From the NCBI RefSeq assembly GCF_023150235.1, contig NZ_JAKLLH010000003.1, positions 62,001 to 126,000 on the forward strand: 64,000 nucleotides of DNA, in the 5' to 3' direction. The notes under the pieces are model-generated. The model was given only the letters and a program-made list of their open reading frames with translations. It had not been told where the DNA came from and did not search any database. Origin of the DNA: Azonexus sp. (GTDB lineage: Bacteria > Pseudomonadota > Gammaproteobacteria > Burkholderiales > Rhodocyclaceae). A program made the position numbers and the translations under genes. This document shows positions 55,393 to 63,683 of the stretch, piece by piece (position 1 is the first letter of the stretch; each line of letters begins with the position of its first letter).

Positions 55393-56855
55393 ACGTCAAG
55401 AAATTCGTCGCGGCCAATGCGCGGGAAGCCTTGAAAAGAGTCAAGGAAGCATTGGGCGACGATGCCATTATCCTTTCCAATCGCGGAGTCGCCGCCGGAG
55501 TGGAGATCATGGCGGTCGCCGCGCGCGACATGGCGATGATGGTCCCCGGCGGCAGCGAGGAAAGCGGTCGGACGTCGCAAAACTCGGCGGCGCACGACGA
55601 TGGCGGCGATTACCGTGTGGCACTGAGCGCAGCACGCGCCCGGATTGCCCGCCCCGTCGAGTTTCCGGCGGTCTCCCCCAGTGAAATCCAGGGTCGCCGC
55701 ACCAGTGCCCGTCACGACCCCGCCCTCTTCGTCAATGCCGGCATTCCCAAGACCGGCGCCCTGCGGAATCTTGAAATTGGCCGTCCGGGGCCGTCGACCG
55801 TGAATCATGCCGGAAACAAGCCAAGGAATCGTCCCGACCCCGACACCCCCGCTCATTCATCCGCCGAAGCGACGCGGAGAAATCCGCCACCGGCGAATGC
55901 GGCGGACGTCGTTCCCCAGGAGGTCATGGACGAGATCCGTTCCCTGCGCAAGATCGTCGAACAGCACCTCACCGGCTTTGCCTGGGGCGAAACAGCCAAG
56001 CGCGAACCGGTCAAGACCGAAATCCTGCGCAAGATGCTGGACTCGGGTTTCTCGCCGCAGTTCTCCCGCGAATTGCTCTCCGACCTGCCGCCGGAAATGG
56101 ACGAGCAACAGGCGCTGGCCTGGGTCAAGGGCGCCGCCGACCGAGCGCTGCAGACCATCAGCGTCGACAGCGACATCATCGACCGGGGCGGCGTCTATGC
56201 ACTGGTCGGCCCGACCGGCGTCGGCAAGACCACGACCACGGCCAAGCTGGCCGCGCGCTGCGTGCTCAAGCACGGACCGAACAAGGTGGCCCTGATCACC
56301 ACCGACAGCTACCGGATTGGCGCTCACGAGCAATTGCGCATCTACGGTCGCATCCTCGGCGTTTCGGTACACCTGGTGAAGGACGCCAGCGAATTGCGGC
56401 AAACCCTCGGCGAGTTGCAGCACAAACACATGGTCCTGGTCGACACCATGGGCATGAGCCAGAAAGACAAGCTGGTCCCCGAATTGACCGACATGCTCGC
56501 CGGCTGCGACGTGCAGCGCCTGCTGCTGCTCTCCTCGACATCGCGCGGCGACACCCTCGACGAAGTGGTCAATGCCTACCTCGGCGAACGCCTGGTCGGC
56601 TGCATCCTGACCAAGATCGACGAAGCCGCCAGTCTGGCCAGCCCGCTGGACGTGATCATCCGCCACAGCCTGCGCCTGCACTACGTCTCCAACGGCCAGC
56701 GGGTTCCCGAGGATTTGCACCTGCCGAACCGCAGCTACCTGCTCCATCGCGCCTTCCGGGATCTGCCGGACACCTCGCCCTTCAAGCACGACGGCCTCGA
56801 ACCCGGCTTGATGCTGGCCAACGGCGTGGTCGCTGCCGGAGGCCGCCGTGGTTGA
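55389..56855 (+). CDS. flhF: Flagellar SRP-like GTPase FlhF
   Basis: The 488-residue protein has an N-terminal B domain (MNVKKFVAANAREALKRVKE, DDAIILSNRG) and a disordered, charged linker (about 55-180). An NG GTPase domain carries GPTGVGKT (274-281, Lys280), TTDSYRIGAHEQLRIYG and VDTMGMSQKD. FlhF places the flagellum at the cell pole, implying polar flagellation. It overlaps flhG by eight bases. A half copy of the palindrome is at 55793-55804. Confidence 0.95.
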   Translation: MNVKKFVAANAREALKRVKEALGDDAIILSNRGVAAGVEIMAVAARDMAMMVPGGSEESGRTSQNSAAHDDGGDYRVALSAARARIARPVEFPAVSPSEIQGRRTSARHDPALFVNAGIPKTGALRNLEIGRPGPSTVNHAGNKPRNRPDPDTPAHSSAEATRRNPPPANAADVVPQEVMDEIRSLRKIVEQHLTGFAWGETAKREPVKTEILRKMLDSGFSPQFSRELLSDLPPEMDEQQALAWVKGAADRALQTISVDSDIIDRGGVYALVGPTGVGKTTTTAKLAARCVLKHGPNKVALITTDSYRIGAHEQLRIYGRILGVSVHLVKDASELRQTLGELQHKHMVLVDTMGMSQKDKLVPELTDMLAGCDVQRLLLLSSTSRGDTLDEVVNAYLGERLVGCILTKIDEAASLASPLDVIIRHSLRLHYVSNGQRVPEDLHLPNRSYLLHRAFRDLPDTSPFKHDGLEPGLMLANGVVAAGGRRG

Positions 56856-57732
56856 CCCCGCCTTCGATCAGGCCGCCGGCCTGCGGCGGATGATGCAGGG
56901 TCGCCGGCTGCAGATCCTCAGCTTCGTCGCCGGCTGCCAGGGGATCGGGCGCGGCTCGGCAATTGCCAATATCGGCGTTGCACTGGCCCGGCAAGGCAAG
57001 GAAGTCCTGGTCATCGACGAAAACACGGTCAACGGCGATATTGCCGCCGCTTTCGGTCTCAGCGCCCAGCACGATCTGCTGCATGTCATCGAAAACCGGC
57101 AGCCCCTGGAAAAAATGCTGCTCCAGCCGATGGAAGGCCTGCGCCTGCTCCCGGCTTTCGAGGCCATCCGCAAGCTCGGGCAACTGACAGCCCGGCAAAA
57201 ACAGGTCTTCATCGAAGCCATGGCCTCACTCTCGCCGCCGGTCGACGTCATACTGATCAACTCCGGCTGCGACCACCCCTCCGGGCTCTCGCCGCTCGGG
57301 CTGGCGGCGGCGGAAAACGTGGTCGTCGTCTCGCCGGCAAACAGCAACTCGATCACCACCGCCTACAGCCTGATCAAGAAGGCCAGCCATGCCTTTGCCC
57401 GCAAGCAGTTCAAGGTTCTCGTCACCAAGGTACGCTCCGCCCGCGAAGGCAGCGGCATTTTCAGCAATCTTGCCGCCGTCGCCAGCATGCACGGCGTCGC
57501 CCGCCTGGAATATGCCGGACACATTCCGCTCGACCCCTCCCTGCGCGAAGCCGACCGCCTGCGCATGAGCATCTTCAGTTGCGCCCCCAATTCCCCGGCA
57601 GCCCTCTCCCTGCGCCAGATTGCCAACGATCTCCTGCACTCGGAAAAGGATTCCCCGCCCATGGAAAGCCTCGGGCACTTTGCTCAGCAGCTGATACACT
57701 TGAGCCAACGGATAACCCCTCATTACTCTTGA
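56848..57732 (+). CDS. flhG: FlhG/FleN-family protein with degenerate P-loop
   Basis: The 294-residue MinD-family protein follows flhF, as flhG does in polar flagellates. It starts at GTG. The usual deviant Walker A (KGGVGKT) is replaced by CQGIGRGSAIANI, lacking both lysines, and the next switch motif reads VIDENTVNGDIA. Other ParA/MinD-like elements remain (ILINSGCDHPSGLS, VVVVSPANSNSITTAYSLIKKAS). It probably regulates flagellar number with FlhF, but ATP binding or hydrolysis may be altered. Confidence 0.85.
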   Translation: MVDPAFDQAAGLRRMMQGRRLQILSFVAGCQGIGRGSAIANIGVALARQGKEVLVIDENTVNGDIAAAFGLSAQHDLLHVIENRQPLEKMLLQPMEGLRLLPAFEAIRKLGQLTARQKQVFIEAMASLSPPVDVILINSGCDHPSGLSPLGLAAAENVVVVSPANSNSITTAYSLIKKASHAFARKQFKVLVTKVRSAREGSGIFSNLAAVASMHGVARLEYAGHIPLDPSLREADRLRMSIFSCAPNSPAALSLRQIANDLLHSEKDSPPMESLGHFAQQLIHLSQRITPHYS

Positions 57733-57740
57733 ACTCATCG

Positions 57741-58493
57741 ATGTACACCTCTGCCGGCCAACCCGATAAAAAAGAGTTGGTACAGCGTTACGTGCCACTG
57801 GTGAGGCGCGTTGCCCACCATCTGCTGCTGCGCTTGCCGGCCAGCGTCATGCTCGACGATCTCGTTCAAAATGGCATGCTGGGGCTGCTCGACGCGCTCG
57901 ATCGCTACCAGGACGGCTACGGGGCGCAATTCGAGACCTATGCGTCGCAGCGAATTCGTGGCGCCATGCTCGACGGCCTGCGCGAAAACGACTGGCTGCC
58001 GCGTAATCTGCGCAAGGAAATGCGCAAGGTGGAAGCCGCCGTCCTCGCCCTGGAGCATGAACTCGGACGCTCCCCGAACGAGGGGGAAATCGCAACCCGA
58101 CTCGACGTCCCGCTTCCCCAGTACCAGAAGACGCTGCAGGAGGCCCGCGGTCATCAACTGGTCTACCTCGAGGATTTTCGTGGCGACGATGACAGCGACT
58201 ACCTGGAACATCATCTCTGCGACAACGAAGTCAATCCGGCCAGCATCCTCGAAGACAAGGCCCTGCGGCAGCAACTGGCTGGCGCCATTGACCAGCTCCC
58301 CGAAAGGGAGCGCCTGCTGATGGCGCTCTACTACGAGCAGGATCTGAATCTGCGCGAAATCGGTGCCGTCCTCGGCGTCACCGAATCGCGTGTCTGCCAA
58401 CTGCACAGCCAGGCGATCTCACGCCTGCGCGCCCATGTACTGGGCGAACTCCCGACCCCGGCAAAACGCCGCAAGGGAAAGACGCATGGATAA
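57741..58493 (+). CDS. fliA: Flagellar sigma factor FliA (sigma-28)
   Basis: The 250-residue sigma factor has region 2 (ELVQRYVPLVRRVAHHLLLRLP, LDDLVQNGMLGLLDALDRYQ, FETYASQRIRGAMLDGLRENDW). Region 3 follows, then region 4 with LREIGAVLGVTESRVCQLHSQ. It directs late genes such as flagellin 2, whose sigma-28 promoter is seen at 18419. The ATG lies eight bases after flhG; upstream in-frame codons belong to the flhG region. Its end overlaps motC by eight bases. The anti-sigma gene flgM was not found in the window. Confidence 0.95.
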   Translation: MYTSAGQPDKKELVQRYVPLVRRVAHHLLLRLPASVMLDDLVQNGMLGLLDALDRYQDGYGAQFETYASQRIRGAMLDGLRENDWLPRNLRKEMRKVEAAVLALEHELGRSPNEGEIATRLDVPLPQYQKTLQEARGHQLVYLEDFRGDDDSDYLEHHLCDNEVNPASILEDKALRQQLAGAIDQLPERERLLMALYYEQDLNLREIGAVLGVTESRVCQLHSQAISRLRAHVLGELPTPAKRRKGKTHG

Positions 58494-59229
58494 ACTCAGC
58501 CTGCTCGGCCTGGTGCTCGGCCTGGGCGCCATCATCGGAGGGCAGTACCTCGAAGGTGGGCATATCGGCTCGCTGCTGCAACCAACCGCCCTGCTCATCG
58601 TCGGCGGCGGCACCCTGGGCGCGGTCCTGTTGCAGACCCCGGCATCCGCCTTCATGCGCGGCTTGAAAATGGCCCGCTGGGTCTGGCTCCCCCCCGTCAT
58701 CGAACAGAAGAAGCTGATCGACCAGATCGTCTACTGGAGCCATCTCTCCCGCAAGGAAGGCCTCCTCGCGCTGGAAAACCAGATTCCCGCGGTCAAGGAC
58801 GAATTTCTCAGGAAGGGCCTGCAACTACTGGTCGATGGCGCGGACCCGGAACGCCTGCGCGATGTGCTCGACGTCGAAATATCCGCCTTCGAGGAAGAAT
58901 GGCGAAGCGCCGCCAAGATCTGGGAATCGGCCGGCGGCTACTCGCCGACCATCGGCATTCTCGGCGCCGTGATGGGCCTCATTCACGTCATGGAAAATCT
59001 CTCCGACCCCACCCGCCTGGGCGCAGGCATCGCCGTCGCCTTCGTCGCCACCATCTACGGCGTCGGGCTGGCCAACCTGGTCTATCTGCCGATCTCCGGC
59101 AAGCTCAGGCATTACATCGCCCGCATGGTGGCCGTACGCGAAATGCTGGTGGACGGGCTGACCGGAATTGCCGTCGGCGACAATCCCCGCATCATCGAAA
59201 GCCGGCTTCGCGGTTACCTTCGCCCATGA
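58486..59229 (+). CDS. motC: MotA-family stator protein (MotC/PomA type)
   Basis: The 247-residue protein has four membrane spans and stator motifs LIVGGGTLGAVLLQTP and SPTIGILGAVMGLIHVMENL. It also has IAVAFVATIYGVGLANLVYLP. Family members gate ion flow with MotB/MotD. The lack of che genes between fliA and this gene differs from the Pseudomonas arrangement. Its stop overlaps the motD start (ATGA). Confidence 0.94.
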   Translation: MDKLSLLGLVLGLGAIIGGQYLEGGHIGSLLQPTALLIVGGGTLGAVLLQTPASAFMRGLKMARWVWLPPVIEQKKLIDQIVYWSHLSRKEGLLALENQIPAVKDEFLRKGLQLLVDGADPERLRDVLDVEISAFEEEWRSAAKIWESAGGYSPTIGILGAVMGLIHVMENLSDPTRLGAGIAVAFVATIYGVGLANLVYLPISGKLRHYIARMVAVREMLVDGLTGIAVGDNPRIIESRLRGYLRP

Positions 59230-60020
59230 GTCGGCGCAAGCCTTACCCGGAAGAGCACGAAAACCACGAACGCTGGCTGGTCTCGTACGCCGACTTCATC
59301 ACCCTGCTCTTCGCCTTTTTCGTCGTGATGTACGCCATTTCCTCGGTCAACGAAGGAAAATACCGGGTTTTGTCCGACTCCCTGGTCAGTGCCTTCAAGA
59401 ATCCTCAGACGCAAACCGGTGGCAAGCCGGTCGTCATCGTCCAGGGCACGCCAATACAGCCCCCGGCCCCGCTGCCGGTTCCCGCCATTACCCCGCAACA
59501 GGCGCCGGAAGACGAGCACAAGATAAAAACCAAGCAGAAGATGAAGAACGTTGCCGACGAAATCATGAAGGCGCTGCAGCCGCTGGTGGCGGAAGGAAAG
59601 GTCCGGCTGCTCGAAACCAGTCGCGGCGTGACCATAGAAATCAACGACAGCATCCTTTTCCCTCCCGGGCAGGCCAGGCTGCAAGCCATCTCGGTCGCCG
59701 CGCTGGGCGCCCTGGCACAGGTGCTGGCCAGCTCCGACTTCCCGATCACCATCGAGGGCCATACCGACAACACGCCGATTGCGACACCGCAGTTTCCCTC
59801 CAACTGGGAACTATCCGCGATGCGTGCGACCACCGTTCTCCGCCTCTTCAACGACGCCGGCGTCAGCGCCGAGCGCCTGACCGCCATTGGCTACGGCGAA
59901 ACCCGCCCCCTGGAAACCAACACCACGCCCGAAGGCCGTGGGCGCAACCGCCGGGTCAGCATCCTCATCGACTCCAACCGGGCAGAAGAAGGACGCGAAA
60001 TCACCGAGCCGGCGAACTGA
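59226..60020 (+). CDS. motD: MotB-family stator protein (MotD type)
   Basis: The 264-residue protein has one membrane span containing the ion-binding Asp (WLVSYADFITLLFAFFVVMYA) and a periplasmic linker rich in Pro. An OmpA-like peptidoglycan-binding domain follows (EGHTDNTPI, NWELSAMRATTVLR, IGYGETRPLETN, GRGRNRRVSILI). It anchors the stator to the cell wall. Last gene of the flhB-motD run. Confidence 0.95.
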   Translation: MSRRKPYPEEHENHERWLVSYADFITLLFAFFVVMYAISSVNEGKYRVLSDSLVSAFKNPQTQTGGKPVVIVQGTPIQPPAPLPVPAITPQQAPEDEHKIKTKQKMKNVADEIMKALQPLVAEGKVRLLETSRGVTIEINDSILFPPGQARLQAISVAALGALAQVLASSDFPITIEGHTDNTPIATPQFPSNWELSAMRATTVLRLFNDAGVSAERLTAIGYGETRPLETNTTPEGRGRNRRVSILIDSNRAEEGREITEPAN

Positions 60021-60024
60021 AGCG

Positions 60025-60047
60025 CCAGCCGACATCGCGCCGGCTGG
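60025..60047. terminator. Possible hairpin between convergent motD and acyltransferase genes
   Basis: CCAGCCG (60025-60031) can pair with CGGCTGG (60041-60047) over a nine-base loop in the 41-base convergent gap. There is no T run, so terminator function is uncertain. Confidence 0.3.
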
Positions 60048-60061
60048 GCGCGATTCGGGTC

Positions 60062-61201
60062 TCAGCCGCGCTCCGACACCGGCTCCGGGCGCAGCCAGGC
60101 TTCACCGCGCCGGATGCGGCGGGCAAGTTCCGCCGCCGGCTGCTCGACCCAGCGGTAGAAGCCGGCCGCCGCCGCGACGCTGGCAGCAAAGGCCAGGAGC
60201 AAGCCGGCGGAAGCTGCCAGCGGCGAAGTCCACCCGGCCATCGTCCATAAGGTCGACACCAGCAGCAGCACGGGAAAATGCAGGAGAAAAAGGCTGAACG
60301 ACCACTCGCCGAGGCGCAACAGCCAGGGCGCTCGCGGCCAGCTGCGCGCCAGGCCGGAACGCTCGGCGAGCAGCAAGGCCAGGGCAACCACCATCGCAAT
60401 CACCAGCCGCCAACGCCAGGCATAACTCACGGCCAGCACCAGCAGCAGCAGATAGACGGCAAATGCCAGGCGATCCGCGCGCGATCCGCGCAATGCGTGG
60501 TGAAGCAGGATGCCGAGGAAAAAATAGGGGAAGAAGAAAATCACCCAGACATCCCACGAAGGATCGAGGTTGAAATGAAAGAGCGACGCCAGGGCCAGCC
60601 CCCAGGTCGCCAGGGTGCCGAGGCAGCGGATGAAACCGCCAGCGGTATCGCGCAGGGTCAGGGCCAGGGCGTAGAGAAGGCTGAACTGGAGATTGATGCA
60701 GACAAACCAGAGCCCGGCCGACAAAGCGTCGTAACCGAGAATATCCTGCAGGAAAAAGAGATGGGCCACCCACTGCGCGAGGGTCACCGTGCCCCCCAGC
60801 ACCTCATCCGGCAGCCAGCCGCGCGCCAGAACCAGCACCGGCAGCACGAGCAGCAAGGTCAGCAGATAGGGCAGGCCGAGCCGGCAATAGCGTTCGACGA
60901 GGTAATACCCGAAAGCCGCTCCCTGCCAGTTGCGGTGGGCCATGGTCAGTGCCGCGGCATAGCCGCCGATCACGAAAAAGACCTGGGTGCCGCGCGCGTG
61001 GTGCTCGAGAAAACTCAGCCACTCGCCCAGCCACGGCGAGGCCCACAAGGCCAGCGGCGGATATTGCGCAAAATGGTGCCAAACGATGAGCAGGGCGGCA
61101 AAGGCGCGCAAGGCGAGAAAGAAGGGGGACTGACCGTCGGGTCGGCGTGTGGCCGACGCCCCCCTGGACGAGACCAGACAGGAAAAACCGGGTGCGGACA
61201 T
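60062..61201 (-). CDS. Acyltransferase-3 family membrane protein
   Basis: The 379-residue protein has about ten hydrophobic segments and the acyltransferase-3 layout: LRAFAALLIVWHHFAQYPP, with the conserved His early, and GTQVFFVIGGYAAALTM in place of the usual FFVLSGF. The C-terminal span has EWSFSLFLLHFPVL. Such proteins move acyl groups across the membrane to cell-surface sugars or lipids. Its target is unknown; flagellin glycans are possible, given an adjacent motility locus, but that is speculation. It converges with motD. Confidence 0.85.
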   Translation of the reverse strand: MSAPGFSCLVSSRGASATRRPDGQSPFFLALRAFAALLIVWHHFAQYPPLALWASPWLGEWLSFLEHHARGTQVFFVIGGYAAALTMAHRNWQGAAFGYYLVERYCRLGLPYLLTLLLVLPVLVLARGWLPDEVLGGTVTLAQWVAHLFFLQDILGYDALSAGLWFVCINLQFSLLYALALTLRDTAGGFIRCLGTLATWGLALASLFHFNLDPSWDVWVIFFFPYFFLGILLHHALRGSRADRLAFAVYLLLLVLAVSYAWRWRLVIAMVVALALLLAERSGLARSWPRAPWLLRLGEWSFSLFLLHFPVLLLVSTLWTMAGWTSPLAASAGLLLAFAASVAAAAGFYRWVEQPAAELARRIRRGEAWLRPEPVSERG

Positions 61202-61394
61202 GCTTGGCTACCAGACATCCCGGACACCCGCGCTCCCATCGCCGGCCCCTGAATGCAAAGATTGGCCGAGCCCCCCGGCCCCCCGCCGGCAGACATCGGA
61301 AAAACCGCCGATTCTAGCATTCGATGCACTGCAACAAAAGACCCGGAAGGCATTTCCGGGAATCCTCCGACTCGCCGCCCGCCGCCGCCCGCCA

Positions 61395-61450
61395 CCGGTT
61401 AGCCGCCGGTTAGCCGCCGGTTAGCCGCTTGTCAGGCCGCTTGTCAGGCC
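61395..61450. repeat. Short tandem repeats upstream of the ComB-family gene
   Basis: Three perfect copies of CCGGTTAGCCG (61395-61427) run straight into two copies of CTTGTCAGGCC(G) (61428-61450). They lie in the roughly 295-base gap between the divergent acyltransferase and ComB-like genes, about 50 bases before the latter. The rest of that gap shows nothing I can name. Confidence 0.8.
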
Positions 61451-61496
61451 TCCAGGCGGCGGCTATCTTGCGCTCTTTTCCCGACCACGCGACCAC

Positions 61497-62213
61497 ATGC
61501 GCTTCACCCGTCTTTTCCTCAATCGCCTGCTCGATCGCGATCCGCCCCGGGATAGCGTCGTCGTCATCGACGTACTACGCTCCTTCACCTCCGCCGCCGT
61601 GGCGCTGGCGGGCGGCGCGCGGGCCATCTACCCGGTGGAAAGCATCAGCGAGGCAATGATGCTGAGCGCCCGCCTGCCACGGGCGGTATCGGTCGGCGCC
61701 ATCGGCGGCGGCGACCCGATTGCCGGCTTCGACTTCGGCAACACGCCATCGGCGCTACTCGGCGCCGACCTCGCCGGTCGCGACATGGTCCTCACCACCG
61801 CCGCCGGCGTGCGCGGCCTGCAACGCTTTCGCAGCGCCCGCCGACTCTACGCCGCCAGCCTGGTCTGCGGCCGCGCCACCGCCGAGGCGATCCGCCGCGA
61901 CGGCGGCGACGAAGTCTGCTTCGTGATCACCGGCGAATGGGTGGATCGCGACGGCGAAGAAGATATCGCCTGCGCCGACTATATCGAAGCCTTGCTCAGC
62001 GACCGGCTGGCGCCGCCGGCCGAGTTCGCGCGGCGGGTGCGCCTCTCCGATTTCGGCCTCCGCTTTGGTCGCCCGGAATGGCCCAACCTGCCGGCGGCGG
62101 ACCTGGACATCGCCGCCGAAATAGACCGTTTTTCCTTCGCCATGCCCGTCGACCGTGAATACGGCCTGCTGGCGATCCGCCCTTCCTGGCCGCATCGCCA
62201 GCCGCCCACCTGA
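61497..62213 (+). CDS. ComB/2-phosphosulfolactate phosphatase family protein
   Basis: The 238-residue protein has the ComB family start VVVIDVLRSFTSAAVALAGGARAIYPVES, GAIGGGDPIAGFDFGNTP and LTTAAGVRGLQ. In archaea and Bacillales ComB acts in coenzyme M or sulfolactate synthesis. In proteobacteria family members usually have no known role, and no other sulfolactate gene is near. A half copy of the palindrome lies at 62148-62159 (PVDRE). It converges with the MBL gene, nine bases apart. Confidence 0.75.
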   Translation: MRFTRLFLNRLLDRDPPRDSVVVIDVLRSFTSAAVALAGGARAIYPVESISEAMMLSARLPRAVSVGAIGGGDPIAGFDFGNTPSALLGADLAGRDMVLTTAAGVRGLQRFRSARRLYAASLVCGRATAEAIRRDGGDEVCFVITGEWVDRDGEEDIACADYIEALLSDRLAPPAEFARRVRLSDFGLRFGRPEWPNLPAADLDIAAEIDRFSFAMPVDREYGLLAIRPSWPHRQPPT

Positions 62214-62222
62214 AAGCCAGTC

Positions 62223-63176
62223 TCAGCCGCGATGGTCGAGCCAGTAAGCCAGGCCCTGAGCATTGAGTTCGAGGTCGGTGGCCAGCACCTCAATAATCTC
62301 GGCTTCCGGCAAGGTGCAGCCGTGCGCCCGCAACTCGCTCAGCAGGTAGGCGGTGATCCCCGCCTTGATCGCGGCGTGACGCCCCTCGCCGGCAGCGGCA
62401 TGCTGCTCGGCAATCGCCACCAGCCGGTCGAGGCGGCGGCGCAATGCCTCGGCCTGCGCCGGCACGTCGTGCACCTGCGCGTAATGCGTCAGGTACATCG
62501 CCGTCGGCGCAAAGCGCATCAGGCGATCGATCGAGGCGTGCATCTCGACCGGGTCGAACTGCGTCGGCGAAGTGGTCGGCAGGATGAACTGACGGACATC
62601 GCCGCCGTCCCCGACATCGAACTCGCGGTACGACAAACCGAACATGTCGCCGGTAAAAATCGCGCCGCTTTCACGGTCGACCACGCAAATATGGTGTTTT
62701 GCATGCCCCGGGGTATCGATGCACACCAGTTCGCGCCCCCCCAATTTCAGCACCAGCCCATCGTGGGCATCCACGATACGCTCAGCCGGAATGGGCAAAA
62801 TATCGCCGTAGACCGTGTCAACGTACGCCTGACCATAAACAGCGGTGACGCCGGCCACCAGCCTGGACGGCTCGGCCATGTGGCGCGAACCGCGCGGATG
62901 CACCACCAGCTTGGCCTTGGGCAATTCGCGCATCAGCGTGCCGGCACCGCCGGCGTGGTCGAGGTGGATGTGGCTGAGGATGATGTAATCGACCGCATCG
63001 CGACCCAGGCCCAATTGATCGAGCGCCGTCAGCACATTCGGCAGCGAATCGTTGCTGCCGGTATCGACCAGCGCCACCCGGCCGTCGTCAACAATCAAGT
63101 GGATCGCCGCCAGGATCGGACGGACATAGCCGGCGTCAAAGGCATGAATGCCGTGTTGGTAAGTTCTCCAGTCCAT
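62223..63176 (-). CDS. MBL-fold metallo-hydrolase
   Basis: The 317-residue soluble protein has HIHLDHAGGAGTLM (the HxHxDH metal motif), a third metal His in IDTPGHAKHHICVVD and Asp in IFTGDMFGLSYREF. The C-terminal helical part (about 215-317) resembles the hydroxyacylglutathione-hydrolase-like group found widely in betaproteobacteria. The substrate is not evident. I chose the ATG at 63176, preceded by AAGGA; an in-frame extension upstream lacks a good ribosome site. The gene contains TTCACGGTCGACC on the plus strand (62670). Confidence 0.88.
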   Translation of the reverse strand: MDWRTYQHGIHAFDAGYVRPILAAIHLIVDDGRVALVDTGSNDSLPNVLTALDQLGLGRDAVDYIILSHIHLDHAGGAGTLMRELPKAKLVVHPRGSRHMAEPSRLVAGVTAVYGQAYVDTVYGDILPIPAERIVDAHDGLVLKLGGRELVCIDTPGHAKHHICVVDRESGAIFTGDMFGLSYREFDVGDGGDVRQFILPTTSPTQFDPVEMHASIDRLMRFAPTAMYLTHYAQVHDVPAQAEALRRRLDRLVAIAEQHAAAGEGRHAAIKAGITAYLLSELRAHGCTLPEAEIIEVLATDLELNAQGLAYWLDHRG

Positions 63177-63683
63177 TTTTTTCCTTGTCATCCCCATCGA
63201 AAACACGCTTGAAATCATGCCGGATCGCCACTGGACGGCCTGCAGCGCAAGCCTCGACCGCCCCGCGCGCGGAACCCGGACGTAAAAAACCCGCCAGTCG
63301 GTGCATCGTCGAAAAGCGGGCCGGGCGGGTCACAGCGATTCTAGGGGCTCCCCCCCACCCGGTCAATTCCGAGTTCACTCCGAGTTCAAGGCTCCAAGTT
63401 CAAGGGCAAGGATTGCCGACGGCGTCTTTCTCTTGCCCCGCCCCCGGCAGCTCATGTGAAACTCATCGCCGCCCACCGGAAATACGATGCCATGGACGCT
63501 GAAACCGTAAAGATGGAGTTTTGACGCCGGCAGGCCATGCAGACGATAATCGCGCTTTCCGACATAGTTTTCCCTGGCCGGCTGCGGCGAGGCGGGCAGC
63601 CAACGGACAACCGGACGACTTACCGGAAGAACATCGCGGCAGTCAGCGGCAAGGGCTAACGAAATCAAAGGGATAGCCTTTAT
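63177..63683. other. Gap of about 500 bases upstream of trpG without a supported gene
   Basis: No convincing coding region was found. A 97-codon minus-strand frame (63375-63668) has no recognisable family. A run of imperfect direct repeats, TCCGAGTTCA/TCCGAGTTCAA/TCCAAGTTCAA, lies at about 63368-63402. No clear promoter for trpG was seen, apart from its purine-rich AAAGGGA ribosome site. Confidence 0.5.

Noticed and set aside
61395-61450. Tandem repeats as a CRISPR array
   Set aside because: Units are 11-12 bases with no unique spacers, and no cas gene is present.
63375-63668. 97-codon minus-strand frame upstream of trpG
   Set aside because: No recognisable domain or convincing start context, and it spans direct repeats; support is too thin to call a gene.
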